Source: Vreelandella zhanjiangensis DSM 21076 (GTDB taxonomy: Bacteria > Pseudomonadota > Gammaproteobacteria > Pseudomonadales > Halomonadaceae). From it: a stretch of DNA of 64,000 nt. The stretch is from positions 868,001 through 932,000 of the forward strand of contig NZ_KB898646.1 in assembly GCF_000377665.1 (NCBI RefSeq), given 5' to 3'. The notes under the pieces are model-generated. The model saw nothing but the letters and a program-made list of their open reading frames with translations. It was not told where the DNA came from and did no database searches. A program made the translations under genes and the position numbers. Each line of letters begins with the position of its first letter. The first letter of the stretch is position 1. This document shows positions 1-10,515 of this stretch, piece after piece.

Positions 1-275
1 GTCTGCTAAACGGCAGTATCGACCCACGCAACGTACAAACGCTGCTGGTTCCTGAAGAAGTCGATACTCAGGTATTAGCTCAGCTTTCGCCCACTACGTC
101 TACAGAGCTTGCCTCTACCCAAACGCCGGATATTCACCGCGTTGAAAGTGGGGACAATCTGTCAGCCATTGCCAGCCGCTACAATGTAAATCAGAATGAC
201 TTAATACGCTGGAATGCCCTCGACCGCCCCGAGGCCATACGACCAGGCCAGCTCCTGACCCTTTCAGGACGTTGA
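1..275 (+). CDS. mltD: C-terminal part of membrane-bound lytic murein transglycosylase D (LysM domain), truncated by window edge
   Basis: Only the last ~90 codons are present (reading frame begins at base 3, TGA at 273-275). The visible part ends in a LysM peptidoglycan-binding module: it starts HRVESGDNLSAIASRYN, continues with a typical N-x-x-D-L-I-x-W-N stretch and closes with RPGQLLTL. MltD cleaves glycan strands of murein in the periplasm, and its LysM modules anchor it to the wall. The catalytic domain lies outside the window, so the name rests on the LysM tail and on the context: in pseudomonads mltD also precedes a yejABEF/npp-type transporter. Another LysM protein is possible. Confidence 0.7.
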   Translation, partial: LLNGSIDPRNVQTLLVPEEVDTQVLAQLSPTTSTELASTQTPDIHRVESGDNLSAIASRYNVNQNDLIRWNALDRPEAIRPGQLLTLSGR

Positions 276-309
276 GTTAAAAAAACGCTGATCACATGGG
301 ACGTAACCA

Positions 310-2229
310 ATGCCGCGTGGTGTTCTGTTTGTAAAGACGTTTTTAATCGTCAACTGTTTGCTGTTGAGCCTGTCAGCCTCTGCTCTCGATACACAGGCTG
401 ACTCCCAATGGGAGGCCATGACAGCAGACGGAGTAACGGCCGCAGATGTATTGCCGTCAAACACCGCGCCCATTGAAACCATGCATGGCTTATCGCTTTA
501 TGATAGCCCTGAGCTTCCGGCAGATTTTGCCTACTTTCCCCACGTCAATCCACAGGCGCCTAAAGGCGGCACCATCACCCACACCGCCGTGGGCAGCAGC
601 TTTGACTCTACCAATCCGTTCATTATTCGCGGTACGCCCGCCACCGGCATATCGCAGATCTACGATACCCTGATGGTGAGTAATCCGGGTGAGCCATTCA
701 GCCTTTATGGCTTGCTAGCCGAAGGCGTGCGCCTGGACCCGAACCGTGAATGGATGGAATTTGATCTGCGACCAGAAGCACGCTTTCAGGATGGCGAGCC
801 CGTCACAGCTTATGATGTCGTATTTAGCTTTAACCTGCTGCGTGAGAAAGGCAATCCGTTTTACGCCAGTTATTATGCCGACGTTGAGCAAGTCGTTGCG
901 CTAAACGAGCATCAGGTTCGTTTTGAGTTTTCGAGCACAGAGTCTCGTGAATTACCGTTAATCGTTACCCAACTTCCCATCCTGCCCCGCCACTATTGGG
1001 AATCGCACGATTTCACCGCGCCCACGCTTACTGCACATCCAGGCTCCGGCCCCTATCGTATTAGCGAGGTCGACCCTGGGCGGCGCATCGTTTATCAGCG
1101 TGATGAAGACTATTGGGGCAAGGATCTGCCGGTTAACGTTGGCCGCTACAATATTGATCGGGTGATTTACGATTACTATCGTGACAGGGATATCGCCTGG
1201 GAAGCCTTCAAGGCGGGCCTGACAGATTTTAGAATTGATGCGCGAGCGGCCACCTGGGCGATTGGCTACGATTTTCCGGCGTATCGCGAAGGGCTGGTTA
1301 AACGCATTACGGTACCTGATGTAAACCCTTCATTGATGCAGGCGTTTGTTTTCAACCTACGCAAAGAAAAGTTTCAAGACCCGCGAGTTCGCGAAGCGCT
1401 TAGCCTGACCTTCGATTTTCCCTGGCTGAATACCAATATTTTTTACCATGCCTACCAGCGCACCGAGAGCTATTTTCAGAACTCAGAAATGGAAGCCGCT
1501 GGCCCTCCGTCAGAAGCGGAGCTTGCCCTGCTGGAACCTTTCCGCGAAGAGCTTTTAGCATCTCATCACTCAGACAGGCTATTTACCGACTCACTGCCTA
1601 TTGATCAACCGGCCGAGATTCGTGAACGGCTGCGCCGGGCACTTGAACTACTTCATGAAGCGGGCTACCAAGTTGAAGACGGCGTATTGGTTAATGAGCA
1701 GACAGGAGAGCCTCTACGCCTAGAGGTCATGCTTTACGACGCAAGCCTTGAGCGTGTAGTGCAACCAATGCTTAGAAACATGGCGCGCCTTGGGGTACAA
1801 ACCTCCATGCGAATTGTGGATATCAACCAATACCTCAATCGTCAGCGTAATTACGATTACGATATCGTGATCAGCCATTTCCCCCAATCCAACAACCCCG
1901 GTAACGAACAGCGTGACTTCTGGAGCAGTGCTGCTGCTGAGGCGCCGCAAAGCCGTAACCGAATGGCGCTTGCTCACCCGGCAGTGGATGCATTAGTTGA
2001 GGAGATTATTAGCGCGGAGAACCGGGAAGAACTGGATACTGCGACGCGTGCGCTTGACCGCGTGCTGCGCTGGGGATTTTACACGATTCCTCACTATCAC
2101 TCCGGCGAAACGCGTATTGCGGTATGGGATAAGTTCGGCTACCAAGAGCCTTTCCCAGAGTACGCGATGGATTTAGATGCCTGGTGGGTCGACACCAACC
2201 GCGAAGCTGCCTTGCAGCGTCGTCGTTGA
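310..2229 (+). CDS. yejA: Periplasmic peptide-binding protein of an ABC importer (YejA/NppA type)
   Basis: A 639-residue extracellular solute-binding protein family 5 member. The N-terminus has a basic start, a hydrophobic run ([15 protein letters not shown]) and a likely cleavage after the Ala residues, so it is exported. The body carries the family-5 pattern ([38 protein letters not shown]). The length fits YejA rather than the shorter OppA. It delivers oligopeptides or peptide-like compounds such as microcin C-type molecules to the YejBEF complex. It lies 34 bp after mltD and 64 bp before yejB, and no terminator is visible, so it heads the yejABEF operon or continues from mltD. Confidence 0.88.
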   Translation: MPRGVLFVKTFLIVNCLLLSLSASALDTQADSQWEAMTADGVTAADVLPSNTAPIETMHGLSLYDSPELPADFAYFPHVNPQAPKGGTITHTAVGSSFDSTNPFIIRGTPATGISQIYDTLMVSNPGEPFSLYGLLAEGVRLDPNREWMEFDLRPEARFQDGEPVTAYDVVFSFNLLREKGNPFYASYYADVEQVVALNEHQVRFEFSSTESRELPLIVTQLPILPRHYWESHDFTAPTLTAHPGSGPYRISEVDPGRRIVYQRDEDYWGKDLPVNVGRYNIDRVIYDYYRDRDIAWEAFKAGLTDFRIDARAATWAIGYDFPAYREGLVKRITVPDVNPSLMQAFVFNLRKEKFQDPRVREALSLTFDFPWLNTNIFYHAYQRTESYFQNSEMEAAGPPSEAELALLEPFREELLASHHSDRLFTDSLPIDQPAEIRERLRRALELLHEAGYQVEDGVLVNEQTGEPLRLEVMLYDASLERVVQPMLRNMARLGVQTSMRIVDINQYLNRQRNYDYDIVISHFPQSNNPGNEQRDFWSSAAAEAPQSRNRMALAHPAVDALVEEIISAENREELDTATRALDRVLRWGFYTIPHYHSGETRIAVWDKFGYQEPFPEYAMDLDAWWVDTNREAALQRRR

Positions 2230-2293
2230 GTCTGGCCAGGCCACAAAAAATACTAATCACAATATCCAAGTCACACGACTCACGGAGTGCACT

Positions 2294-3367
2294 GTGGCAC
2301 GCTATACACTACGCCGACTGCTGTTAATGATCCCCACGCTGGTGGGGATCATGCTGCTCAACTTTATGATTGTTCAGGCAGCCCCCGGTGGGCCGATTGA
2401 TCAGATGTTGGCGCGCTTTGAAGGCGCCAATGCCATGGCCAGCACGCGCCTGGACATGGGCGGTGCCGATGTACAGGTAAGCGATGACTCGCGTGGCGCA
2501 CGCGGTATTGACCCCCGGTTTATCGAACAGCTAGAACAGCAGTTTGGGTTCGACAAGCCTGCCCACGAGCGTTTTATTGGCATGATGGCGGATTATCTTA
2601 CCTTCGACTTCGGAACGAGTTTTTTTCGTGATCGCCCGGTTATCGACCTGATGATTGAACGCCTGCCGGTATCGGTTTCATTAGGGCTATGGACCACCCT
2701 GCTGGTCTACTTGATTTCCATTCCCCTAGGCATCCGCAAGGCGTTACGACACGGCTCACGGTTTGATGTGTGGACCTCAGGGCTAGTGATCGTCGGCTAC
2801 GCCATACCCGGGTTTCTTTTTGCGATCCTGCTGATTGTGCTTTTCGCAGGCGGCACCTATTTAGACTGGTTCCCGCTGCGCGGATTAACCTCACCGGATT
2901 TTGCCGACCTGTCCACCTGGGGCAAGATAAAAGACTACTTCTGGCATATCACGCTGCCGGTGACGGCGGCGGCCATTGGCAGCTTTGCAACGCTAACCAT
3001 GCTGACTAAAAACAGCTTTTTAGACGAGATTCATAAACAGTACGTACTGACGGCGCGCTCCAAAGGAGCCACCGAGCAGCGCATTCTGTATGGCCATGTG
3101 TTTCGCAACGCCATGCTGATCATCATTGCGGGTTTACCGGCTGCCATGATCGGTATTTTCTTTACCGGCGCGCTGCTGATTGAAGTCATTTTCTCACTCG
3201 ATGGTTTGGGACTGCTGGGGTTTGAGGCCGTTATGCAGCGGGATTATCCGGTAATTTTTGGCACGCTTTTTTTATACACGGTGATTGGATTGCTGCTTAA
3301 ACTGATTTCCGACCTGACCTATATGTGGGTAGATCCGCGTATCGACTTCGCTTCAAGGGAGTCGTGA
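2294..3367 (+). CDS. yejB: ABC transporter permease YejB
   Basis: A 357-residue inner-membrane permease. I take the GTG at 2294 as the start because a GGAG lies at 2284-2287 at good spacing and the product then begins at the first membrane helix ([25 protein letters not shown]). A longer in-frame ORF begins at 2177 but overlaps yejA. The binding-protein-dependent transport fold is visible: an N-terminal helix, a long periplasmic stretch, and an EAA-type cytoplasmic loop ([22 protein letters not shown]) that docks with the ATPase. It pairs with YejE to form the peptide import channel. The stop is followed two bases later by the yejE ATG. Confidence 0.9.
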   Translation: MARYTLRRLLLMIPTLVGIMLLNFMIVQAAPGGPIDQMLARFEGANAMASTRLDMGGADVQVSDDSRGARGIDPRFIEQLEQQFGFDKPAHERFIGMMADYLTFDFGTSFFRDRPVIDLMIERLPVSVSLGLWTTLLVYLISIPLGIRKALRHGSRFDVWTSGLVIVGYAIPGFLFAILLIVLFAGGTYLDWFPLRGLTSPDFADLSTWGKIKDYFWHITLPVTAAAIGSFATLTMLTKNSFLDEIHKQYVLTARSKGATEQRILYGHVFRNAMLIIIAGLPAAMIGIFFTGALLIEVIFSLDGLGLLGFEAVMQRDYPVIFGTLFLYTVIGLLLKLISDLTYMWVDPRIDFASRES

Positions 3368-3369
3368 AG

Positions 3370-4440
3370 ATGTCTATCAGTTCACGGCTTTCACCAATTA
3401 CGCTGCGTCGGCTTGCGGCTTTCAAGGCCAATCGCCGGGCGCGCATTTCGCTTTGGTTATTTGGCGTACTGTTTATTTTAAGCTTATTTGCTGAACTCAT
3501 CGCCAACGACAAGCCGCTCATTCTGCATTACGACGGCCAGTGGTACGCACCGCTGCTGGTTGACTATCCAGAAACCGAGTTCGGCGGTTTTTTACCCACT
3601 CGAACAGATTATCTGGACCCCTTTATTCAGCAGCAGATTAACGAGAATGGCTGGGCGCTATGGCCGCTTATCCCGTTCTCCTATCAAACGCTGGATATGC
3701 AGATGACAGAGCCTTCCCCCGCGCCGCCCGATACCCGCCACTGGCTGGGTACCGATGATCAAGGCCGTGATGTACTGGCCCGCGTCATTTATGGCTTTCG
3801 GCTCTCGGTTGCCTTTGCCCTGGTGTTAACGGCAGGTTCATTGGTAATGGGTGTACTGGCAGGCGGTGTGCAGGGTTATTTTGGTGGCAAGGTGGATCTT
3901 ATTGGCCAGCGGATAACCGAAATATGGTCGGGTCTTCCCGTCCTGTTTCTGCTGATAATTCTGGCAAGCTTTGTGCAGCCGGGTTTTTGGTGGCTGCTGG
4001 GCATTATGCTGCTGTTTTCCTGGCTGGGCCTGGTCGATATTGTCCGCGCGGAATTTTTACGCGCCCGCAATCTGGAATATATCCGCGCTGCAAAAGCCAT
4101 GGGGCTGCCTTCACGCCTGATAATGTGGCGCCATGTCCTGCCGAATGCCATGGTCGCCACGCTTACGTTTATTCCTTTTCTCTTTACCGGAGCGATCGGT
4201 ACGCTGACTGCGCTGGATTTCCTAGGCTTTGGTTTGCCACCAGGCTCTCCCTCGCTGGGTGAGCTTGCCGCCCAAGGTAAAAACAACCTTCATGCGCCGT
4301 GGCTTGGGATTACGGCGTTCATGACGCTGGCCATTATGCTCTCGCTACTCGTGTTTATTGGCGAGGGCCTGCGCGATGCCTTTGATCCACGCCACGTAAA
4401 ACCGCGTCTTAAACCCGCGCAGGAAGCTAACCATGCTTAA
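3370..4440 (+). CDS. yejE: ABC transporter permease YejE
   Basis: A 356-residue second permease of the importer. The ATG at 3370 has an AGGGAG upstream and starts two bases after the yejB stop; an upstream in-frame ATG at 3325 lies inside yejB and is unlikely. It has an N-terminal helix (ISLWLFGVLFILSLFAELIA), a large periplasmic insertion with aromatic residues, a GTDDQGRDVLARVIYG motif typical of OppC/DppC-type permeases, and the EAA loop RAAKAMGLPSRLIMWRHVLPNA. Its 3' end overlaps the ATPase gene by 8 bp, which indicates translational coupling. Confidence 0.9.
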   Translation: MSISSRLSPITLRRLAAFKANRRARISLWLFGVLFILSLFAELIANDKPLILHYDGQWYAPLLVDYPETEFGGFLPTRTDYLDPFIQQQINENGWALWPLIPFSYQTLDMQMTEPSPAPPDTRHWLGTDDQGRDVLARVIYGFRLSVAFALVLTAGSLVMGVLAGGVQGYFGGKVDLIGQRITEIWSGLPVLFLLIILASFVQPGFWWLLGIMLLFSWLGLVDIVRAEFLRARNLEYIRAAKAMGLPSRLIMWRHVLPNAMVATLTFIPFLFTGAIGTLTALDFLGFGLPPGSPSLGELAAQGKNNLHAPWLGITAFMTLAIMLSLLVFIGEGLRDAFDPRHVKPRLKPAQEANHA

Positions 4441-6025
4441 ACCACTGCTTCGCCTCGACAACCTGACCATTGCTTTTGATGGCGCAGTGGTAGTGGATGC
4501 CCTAACGCTTACCGTCAATGCCGGTGAAACCCTGGCTATCGTGGGTGAATCCGGGTCTGGCAAGTCAGTCTCAGCATTAGGCGCCATCAATTTATTGCCC
4601 AGTAATGCCGAAGTAAGCGGTGGGCGCTGGCTTGAGGAGACAGACCTTAATAAGCTTACCCGCCGAGATTGGAATGCGGTACGCGGCAATCGTGTTGGAT
4701 TTGTCTTTCAAGAGCCCATGACCTCGCTTAACCCGCTGCATCGTATAGGCAAGCAGATTGGCGAAGCGCTACGCCTGCATCAGGGGCTTCGCGGGCAGGC
4801 AGCACGTACCCGGTCGAAAGAACTTCTAGAGCAGGTCAAACTGCCCCGCGCTGATGAGTTGCTTGAGGCATGGCCACACCAGCTTTCCGGCGGCCAGCGC
4901 CAGCGGGTGATGATTGCCATGGCCATCGCCAACAACCCGGCGCTGCTGATCGCCGATGAGCCCACGACAGCGCTGGATGTTACCGTTCAGCAAGACATAC
5001 TCGCCCTTTTAAAAGAGCTTCGTGATCAGCACGGCATGGGTATGCTGTTTATTAGCCACGATCTTAACCTGGTACGCCGTTATGCCGAACGGGTTTGCGT
5101 CATGTATCGCGGTAAAATTCAGGAAATAGGGCCGGTTGAAGAGGTGTTTAACAACCCGCAAAGCGACTACACCAAAGCGCTTTTAGCGGCAGAACCTGAA
5201 GGCAGGCCTGCGGCACTTGCCGCCACCAAGCCACTACTCACCGCGCGCCAGCTAAAAGTCAGTTTTGAGCGCCCCAAAACGGGATTATTCAAGCGTCAGC
5301 CGCCCCCTTTCGAAGCCGTCAAGGCAACGGATTTGACGATTGCCCCAGGTGAAACGCTGGGCATCGTCGGTGAATCAGGCTCGGGCAAAACCACGCTCGC
5401 CTCCGCGATCATGCGCCTTGTGCAGAGCCGGGGAGAAATCAACCTGGGCGATGTTCCGTTAAGCCAGTTGACGGGCAATGCATTACGCCGCCAGCGCCAT
5501 CGTTTGCAGATGGTCTTCCAGGACCCTTATGGCGCGCTTTCGCCGCGTATGCCGGTATTTGATATCGTCAGCGAAGGGCTGCGCTTTCATTACCCTGATT
5601 TGCCCCTCAGCGAAGTAACCCAACGCGTGCATCAAACTCTGCATGAAGTGGGCTTACCGGAAAGCTGTGCGGCGCGTTACCCGCACGAATTTTCCGGCGG
5701 GCAGCGCCAGCGTATTGCCGTGGCCAGGGCGATTATTCTGGAGCCTGAGCTATTAGTACTGGATGAGCCGACCTCGGCGCTGGACCGCACCGTGCAAAAG
5801 CAGCTAGTTACCCTGCTGCGCCAGCTACAGGAACGCCGCCAGCTGAGCTATCTGTTTATTAGCCACGACCTGGCCGTCATACGCGCCATGGCGCACCGTA
5901 TTATGGTGTTAAAAGATGGTGAAGTGGTTGAACAAGGGTCCTGCCTTGACGTTCTCGCCTCGCCCCAGCACCCGTACACCCAAGCATTAATTGCGGCCGC
6001 CCATTTGCGCCAACTACCTGCTTAA
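4433..6025 (+). CDS. yejF: Duplicated ABC ATPase YejF of the peptide importer
   Basis: A 530-residue protein with two ABC ATPase domains in one chain, as in YejF. The first has a Walker A (GESGSGKS, residues 38-45), the signature LSGGQRQRV near residue 151 and a DEPTTALD Walker B. The second repeats this (GESGSGKTT near 313, [17 protein letters not shown]). Each half also has the OppD/OppF-type C-terminal extension ([30 protein letters not shown]). It powers YejBE. It is the last gene of the operon, overlaps yejE by 8 bp, and is followed by a perfect 11-bp inverted repeat. Confidence 0.92.
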   Translation: MLKPLLRLDNLTIAFDGAVVVDALTLTVNAGETLAIVGESGSGKSVSALGAINLLPSNAEVSGGRWLEETDLNKLTRRDWNAVRGNRVGFVFQEPMTSLNPLHRIGKQIGEALRLHQGLRGQAARTRSKELLEQVKLPRADELLEAWPHQLSGGQRQRVMIAMAIANNPALLIADEPTTALDVTVQQDILALLKELRDQHGMGMLFISHDLNLVRRYAERVCVMYRGKIQEIGPVEEVFNNPQSDYTKALLAAEPEGRPAALAATKPLLTARQLKVSFERPKTGLFKRQPPPFEAVKATDLTIAPGETLGIVGESGSGKTTLASAIMRLVQSRGEINLGDVPLSQLTGNALRRQRHRLQMVFQDPYGALSPRMPVFDIVSEGLRFHYPDLPLSEVTQRVHQTLHEVGLPESCAARYPHEFSGGQRQRIAVARAIILEPELLVLDEPTSALDRTVQKQLVTLLRQLQERRQLSYLFISHDLAVIRAMAHRIMVLKDGEVVEQGSCLDVLASPQHPYTQALIAAAHLRQLPA

Positions 6026-6104
6026 CGATTTAAGCGTTTGAGGGAGAATGTGTTATTTCAAGGCAACAAACAAAGATAACGGTATAAATTATAGAGGTTT
6101 GTTC

Positions 6105-6133
6105 CGGCGCTATTGCTTGGTGCAATAGCGCCG
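6105..6133. terminator. Hairpin between convergent yejF and rsuA
   Basis: A perfect 11-bp inverted repeat (CGGCGCTATTG / CAATAGCGCCG) with a 7-base loop lies between two convergent genes. There is no clear T-run on either side. A bidirectional terminator is likely from position, but termination is not proven by sequence. Confidence 0.5.
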
Positions 6134-6150
6134 AGAACGCATGACGTGCT

Positions 6151-6855
6151 TTAGAAGCTGGCTATTTCTTCTGCGGTTAGCTCACGCCATTCCCCTGGTG
6201 CCAAATCATTGGGTAACGTTATATCGCCTATCGATTGGCGGTGCAGCGCATTCACATGATTCCCCAGGGCGACAAACATGCGTTTCACTTGGTGATAGCG
6301 CCCTTCGGTAATGGTCAGCTCGGCTTGGGTCGGCGTTAGAAAGCGTAGCAATGCGGGCTGAGTTGGCGTCTCCTCACCTTCAAGCATAATGCCTTCGGCT
6401 ACCTGGTTAATGGCCCATTTAGCGGCGCTACCTTCTACCGGTTCAGCAAGTTCGGCAATATACACCTTCGCGCAGCGATGGCGTGGCGAGGTAACCCGGT
6501 GTGACCACTGGCCGTCGTCGGTGAGCAACAAAAGCCCCGTGGTATCGGCGTCCAACCGCCCTACTGGTTGCAGGCGCTCCACTTTAGGCAGGTCAATCAA
6601 GTCGATAACGCGCGGATAAAGACCCCGCCTGGCGGTGCACTCCACATCCGTGGGTTTATGCATCATAAGGTAGCGAAGCCCGACCAGTTCGAGCTTTTCG
6701 CCATTAAACGTTACCTCATCTTGCTCGGTATCAATCTGGGTGGCCGCTTGCTTGATAGGTTTGCCATTTAAGGTAACGTCACCATCTTTAAGCGCCCGTT
6801 TGGCCAAGCTACGCGTTAGCGGGGTTGTTTCACTCAGAAAGCGGTCAAGGCGCAT
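6151..6855 (-). CDS. rsuA: 16S rRNA pseudouridine(516) synthase RsuA
   Basis: A 234-residue RsuA/RluB/E/F-family pseudouridine synthase. It has an N-terminal S4-type RNA-binding module (MRLDRFLSETTPLTRSLAKRALKDGDVTLNG) and the catalytic motif GRLDADTTGLLLLTDDG with the nucleophilic Asp, followed by KVYIAELAEP and a C-terminal TEGRYHQVKRMF motif. It would isomerise U516 of 16S rRNA. The length matches RsuA (about 230 aa). Its ATG overlaps the TAA of the upstream nitrilase gene (TAATG), so the two are translated together. Confidence 0.88.
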   Translation of the reverse strand: MRLDRFLSETTPLTRSLAKRALKDGDVTLNGKPIKQAATQIDTEQDEVTFNGEKLELVGLRYLMMHKPTDVECTARRGLYPRVIDLIDLPKVERLQPVGRLDADTTGLLLLTDDGQWSHRVTSPRHRCAKVYIAELAEPVEGSAAKWAINQVAEGIMLEGEETPTQPALLRFLTPTQAELTITEGRYHQVKRMFVALGNHVNALHRQSIGDITLPNDLAPGEWRELTAEEIASF

Positions 6856-7670
6856 TATTGACCCACTCCTGGCAGTAGCGAAAAGCGGTCGGCATCTTGC
6901 CAGGCAGGAAATTTTTCACGAAAAGCATCTAATTCCATTTTATCTAGCGTTCCCGTTTCAATAAACGGTGTATTTGCAGGGTGGTCAATGAGCGGTTCGC
7001 CCTTAAAATCGACCAGCATGGAGTCACCACTGTAAGCCAGCCCTTTGGCATCTTCCCCTACCCGGTTGACCCCGACGACATAGGCAAGGTTTTCAACCGC
7101 TCGGGCTTGAAGCAGCGTTCGCCAGGGTTGGCGGCGCGGCGCTGGCCAGTTAGCAACACAAAGTAGCGCATCATACTCGAAGTGCTCATTGTCTGCTGGC
7201 TGTTGGCGCGACCAAACGGGGAAACGCAGGTCGTAGCACACACTTAAGAGTAATTTGAACCCTTTAAGCTCGACTATCTGGCGAGTTTTACCCATGCCAT
7301 AACGTTCGTGCTCACCCGCCATGCGAAACAGATGCCGCTTATCGTAGTAGCTAGCCTCGCCTTCTGGGGTGGCCCATACCATTCGGTTGTAATACTGTCC
7401 GTCATCGACAATTGCGACACTGCCGGTCATCACGCAGTTACGTGCCTTCGCCTGGTCCAGCAACCAGTTAACGCTTTGGCTTTCCGCCATAGGCTGGGCC
7501 ATTTCACGGGAATTCATGGTAAATCCCGTGGCAAACATTTCAGGCAAGACAATAAGGTCGGTGTCGCGGCTGTCCAAATCGCCTAGCAGCTGAGCTAGAT
7601 GTGCATGGTTTGCCTGCGGATCTTCCCAGCGCAGGTCGCACTGAACAAGGCTCGTTTTAAGCTGACTCAT
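6855..7670 (-). CDS. Carbon-nitrogen hydrolase, omega-amidase (YafV/Nit2) type
   Basis: A 271-residue nitrilase-superfamily enzyme, started at the ATG whose product begins MSQLKTSLVQCDLRWED. A longer ORF to 7790 runs back over the rarD start and is unlikely. The catalytic triad is visible: Glu44 (VLPEMF), Lys111 (YDKRHLF) and Cys145 (SVCYDLRFP). The YDLRFPVWSR context matches the YafV/omega-amidase branch, which hydrolyses 2-oxoglutaramate and similar omega-amides formed after glutamine transamination. It is divergent from rarD across a 73-bp gap and shares a stop/start overlap with rsuA. The exact substrate is inferred from family only. Confidence 0.82.
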   Translation of the reverse strand: MSQLKTSLVQCDLRWEDPQANHAHLAQLLGDLDSRDTDLIVLPEMFATGFTMNSREMAQPMAESQSVNWLLDQAKARNCVMTGSVAIVDDGQYYNRMVWATPEGEASYYDKRHLFRMAGEHERYGMGKTRQIVELKGFKLLLSVCYDLRFPVWSRQQPADNEHFEYDALLCVANWPAPRRQPWRTLLQARAVENLAYVVGVNRVGEDAKGLAYSGDSMLVDFKGEPLIDHPANTPFIETGTLDKMELDAFREKFPAWQDADRFSLLPGVGQ

Positions 7671-7743
7671 GCCACTTCTCCTTTCGGCCAGTATGTTTTT
7701 CAAATTATGTGCTAGATTAGCATTTTTAGTTAATGAGGCTGCT

Positions 7744-8652
7744 ATGCTTTCCACGTCAACTCGCGATCCCCAGGCAGTCAAAGGCGTCACGTTTGGCTTA
7801 ACTGCCTACATTATGTGGGGATGTTTTCCGCTATTTTTCGCGCTGTTTGACGGCATTCCAGCCTTTGAAATTCTTATTCATCGAATTTTATGGTCGTGCC
7901 TTTTCCTGGTCGGCTTGATTACGTTTTTAAAGCGCTGGGCACCCGTGACCCAAGCATTAAGCCAGCCCAAGCGCCTGGGCCGCGTGCTGATCTGTGCATT
8001 GCTGATTGCCTTTAACTGGGGCCTTTACATTTATGCCGTCGAAAGCAAGCAGGTGCTCCAGGCAAGCTTAGGCTATTTCTTGACACCTTTGGTCAATGTC
8101 GCCCTAGGCATGCTGGTGCTGCGTGAAGTGATGGCCCGCCTACAACTAGTTGCTCTGGGGCTAGCAAGCCTTGCCATCGCCATTCAGTTTGCGATGTTGG
8201 GTGAGCTGCCCTGGATCAGCCTAATGCTCGCGCTCAGTTTTGGTAGCTATGGGCTGTTTCGCAAGCAGGTGCCGCTTGATGGCTTGTCGGGCCTATTTGT
8301 GGAAACTCTGCTGCTCTTCCCCCTCGCTCTTATAGCGATTAGCTGGCTTAGTTGGCAGGGCGATTCGCACTTTCTTTATGATATGCCCATGAGTGGGCTG
8401 CTCATTATCAGTGGCGTATTAACCGCACTGCCGTTAATGGCGTTCGCGGGTGCTGCCCGACGCTTGAGGCTCTCGACGTTGGGCTTTTTGATGTACATCA
8501 ACCCCAGCATTCAGTTTTTGATCGCGCTAACCATTTTTGGCGAGCCGCTGGGTATGATTCAGCTCGCCACCTTTATCATGATCTGGCTGGGGCTTGCGCT
8601 TTACTCATGGTCATCCTGGCAATCACGCCCGCGCCAAGCCGTTGTGAGCTAG
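7744..8652 (+). CDS. rarD: EamA/DMT-family transporter RarD
   Basis: A 302-residue inner-membrane protein with about ten hydrophobic helices in two EamA halves. The start at 7744 (ATGCTTTCCACG) gives the normal RarD N-terminus ([21 protein letters not shown]). Motifs such as [33 protein letters not shown] and [16 protein letters not shown] are strongly RarD-like. RarD proteins are drug/metabolite-superfamily permeases, and the substrate is not established. The last 30 bp overlap the 3' end of the convergent chemoreceptor gene. Confidence 0.9.
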   Translation: MLSTSTRDPQAVKGVTFGLTAYIMWGCFPLFFALFDGIPAFEILIHRILWSCLFLVGLITFLKRWAPVTQALSQPKRLGRVLICALLIAFNWGLYIYAVESKQVLQASLGYFLTPLVNVALGMLVLREVMARLQLVALGLASLAIAIQFAMLGELPWISLMLALSFGSYGLFRKQVPLDGLSGLFVETLLLFPLALIAISWLSWQGDSHFLYDMPMSGLLIISGVLTALPLMAFAGAARRLRLSTLGFLMYINPSIQFLIALTIFGEPLGMIQLATFIMIWLGLALYSWSSWQSRPRQAVVS

Positions 8653-10281
8653 CTGATTCTGGCCTGAATGTGATACCGCCAGAGAAACCTCGTCTCTGTC
8701 AGAAACACGCTCCGGCTGGTAGCCCACGCGAAAACCGCCCCAATGCTTACCGTTAATAAAAATCGGTACGGAAAGGTCATGCATCACCTCACCCGTATCG
8801 CGTTTATAGGTTTGTAGTAGTAAGGGCTGGGTATGTGTGCCGCACCGACTGCCGGTAGGATCATCGAAGATGCGCTTACTCCGGCAGTATTTTAAGTCAT
8901 GCGCACTATCCCCCGTTGGTGCGCGGCTTACCGCAGCATTATGGGTAGGCACGTAGCCGTTGCGATCACAGGCAATCGCGTAGCTAAGTTCATACCCTGT
9001 AAGCAGCGGCTCCTGAAGGTCAGGTAGCACTTGATCGGTAAAATCATCAAACGCCGTACGATACAACGGCGGCTGAGTGCCCGTTATTTTTTGGTAGTCC
9101 GGCTGAAATAGCGCTGACTCTGAAAGCGCACCGCTTTTGAGAGCTTTCTCAAATAGCCTGCCAATGTGATCAGCGGCTTGGCGTGCCACACTGAATACCT
9201 GCTGATGGCGCCCCTGCAGGCGCTGCTGGGCCAGCTCTCCGTCCACCCCTTCGGCTGCCTCCATCAAAGCCCGCGCCTGCGCCGCCAGGTCATGCATATT
9301 GCGATTACCTTCATCTACATCGCTTTCCAACTGACGTAGGCTGTCGGCCACGGTTTGACTATGGGCTTTGGTCGTTTCCATGGCGTCAGCGACGCTGGTG
9401 ATTTCACGCTGAACATGATCGAACTCGTGGGTAATAGTACCCAGCCCCTCGCCTACTTGGCTCATACCCTGGGAGCGCTCGCGGATACGCATCATTAGTG
9501 CCCCCAGCGTAGTGGCAACATCCTGGCCGCTTTCGTGCATATCTTTAACCAGCGTCTCGACACTTTGGGTTGCGGTTGAGGTTTTTAATGCCAAGCTGCG
9601 TACTTCGCCTGCAACTACCGCAAAGCCCCGCCCATGCTCCCCGGCTCGGGCGGCTTCGATGGATGCGTTAAGTGACAGCAGATGCGTTTGCTCAGCGATA
9701 CCCTCAATCATTGAGGTGACTTGACGTACTCGCTCAATTTTATCGTTGAGGAGCGTTAACATCTCAAGCGCCTGGTCCGAGCGTTCAGCTACGTCACTCA
9801 TATCACTGACGATATCGGCAAGCTCAGCGTGATTATGGTGGCTGGATTGACGGGCTTTTTCGGCAAGTGCTGCCACTTGGCTGGCACTGGTACTCACCTG
9901 CAAGATAGCGGCATTGATCGCCGCCATGCTGGAGGACGCCTCCCGGGCCATTGTTTCCTGCTTGCCAAGGCGCTGATCCATCAGATCGGCATAGTGTGAA
10001 ACCTCAGCCGATGCGATGGCCGTACTGCTAGCTCGCTGCATCAGCCGATACGCCATGGCCCGTAGCGAGCCATAATCCTTAAGCGGTTTGAATCCACGCA
10101 TAGGCTGGGCCAGGCGCTTTTGACTGGCTAAATACACGCTTAGTTGAGTATTGGCGACCATTCCGGCGCCAGCTAACCCGGCACACACAAGCGCAAGATA
10201 GGTTAATAGACTGGCCTGCGCTACTAACCAGACCGATAGTCCCAGCAGCGCCAAAGGCGCCAGCAAACGAAGTAGCCGCAT
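8623..10281 (-). CDS. Methyl-accepting chemotaxis protein with a C-terminal Cache-like sensor domain
   Basis: A 552-residue chemoreceptor. Two closely spaced N-terminal helices (residues about 3-50) leave almost no periplasmic domain. A cytoplasmic coiled coil follows, with the conserved signalling hairpin ([20 protein letters not shown]). After it comes a C-terminal region of about 140 residues containing [19 protein letters not shown] and HWGGFRVGY. Those are marks of a sensor domain of Cache-like type, here on the cytoplasmic side. This points to sensing of an internal cue. The ligand is unknown. The gene is monocistronic and its 3' end overlaps rarD by 30 bp. Confidence 0.88.
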   Translation of the reverse strand: MRLLRLLAPLALLGLSVWLVAQASLLTYLALVCAGLAGAGMVANTQLSVYLASQKRLAQPMRGFKPLKDYGSLRAMAYRLMQRASSTAIASAEVSHYADLMDQRLGKQETMAREASSSMAAINAAILQVSTSASQVAALAEKARQSSHHNHAELADIVSDMSDVAERSDQALEMLTLLNDKIERVRQVTSMIEGIAEQTHLLSLNASIEAARAGEHGRGFAVVAGEVRSLALKTSTATQSVETLVKDMHESGQDVATTLGALMMRIRERSQGMSQVGEGLGTITHEFDHVQREITSVADAMETTKAHSQTVADSLRQLESDVDEGNRNMHDLAAQARALMEAAEGVDGELAQQRLQGRHQQVFSVARQAADHIGRLFEKALKSGALSESALFQPDYQKITGTQPPLYRTAFDDFTDQVLPDLQEPLLTGYELSYAIACDRNGYVPTHNAAVSRAPTGDSAHDLKYCRSKRIFDDPTGSRCGTHTQPLLLQTYKRDTGEVMHDLSVPIFINGKHWGGFRVGYQPERVSDRDEVSLAVSHSGQNQLAHNGLARA

Positions 10282-10345
10282 GTGGAGTACTCTTTTTTAA
10301 TTAACGTTATTGAGTAGCGTTACAGATTTGGCGCTTGTAAGCATT

Positions 10346-10377
10346 TTTCATGAGCTTAACGGGTTACGCTTATGAAA
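10346..10377. promoter_or_regulatory. 32-bp imperfect palindrome between the chemoreceptor and SulP genes
   Basis: The arms TTTCATGAGCTTAACG and GGTTACGCTTATGAAA match as an inverted repeat at 13 of 16 positions, centred between 10361 and 10362. It sits 65-96 bp upstream of the chemoreceptor start (minus strand) and about 140 bp upstream of sulP. It could be an operator for either gene or a hairpin in a leader RNA. The rest of the 10282-10515 gap is AT-rich and shows no promoter I would defend. Confidence 0.35.
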
Positions 10378-10515
10378 GAAGTAGCACTTTGGGGGAAGAG
10401 ATAAGTAATTTATCCAGCAACGCCGCAATGATGGCTTTAACGCGTTAATATAGTCATATAAAGAAAGAACTATCGGTTCTTAAAAAAACACAGCTTCCAA
10501 ACGGTCCATAAGTTC

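Noticed and set aside
2177-2293. Longer N-termini for yejB and several other genes (yejE, nitrilase, rarD, E1-beta, YehW)
   Set aside because: The extensions run into neighbouring coding sequence, lack ribosome sites and add residues not typical of the families.
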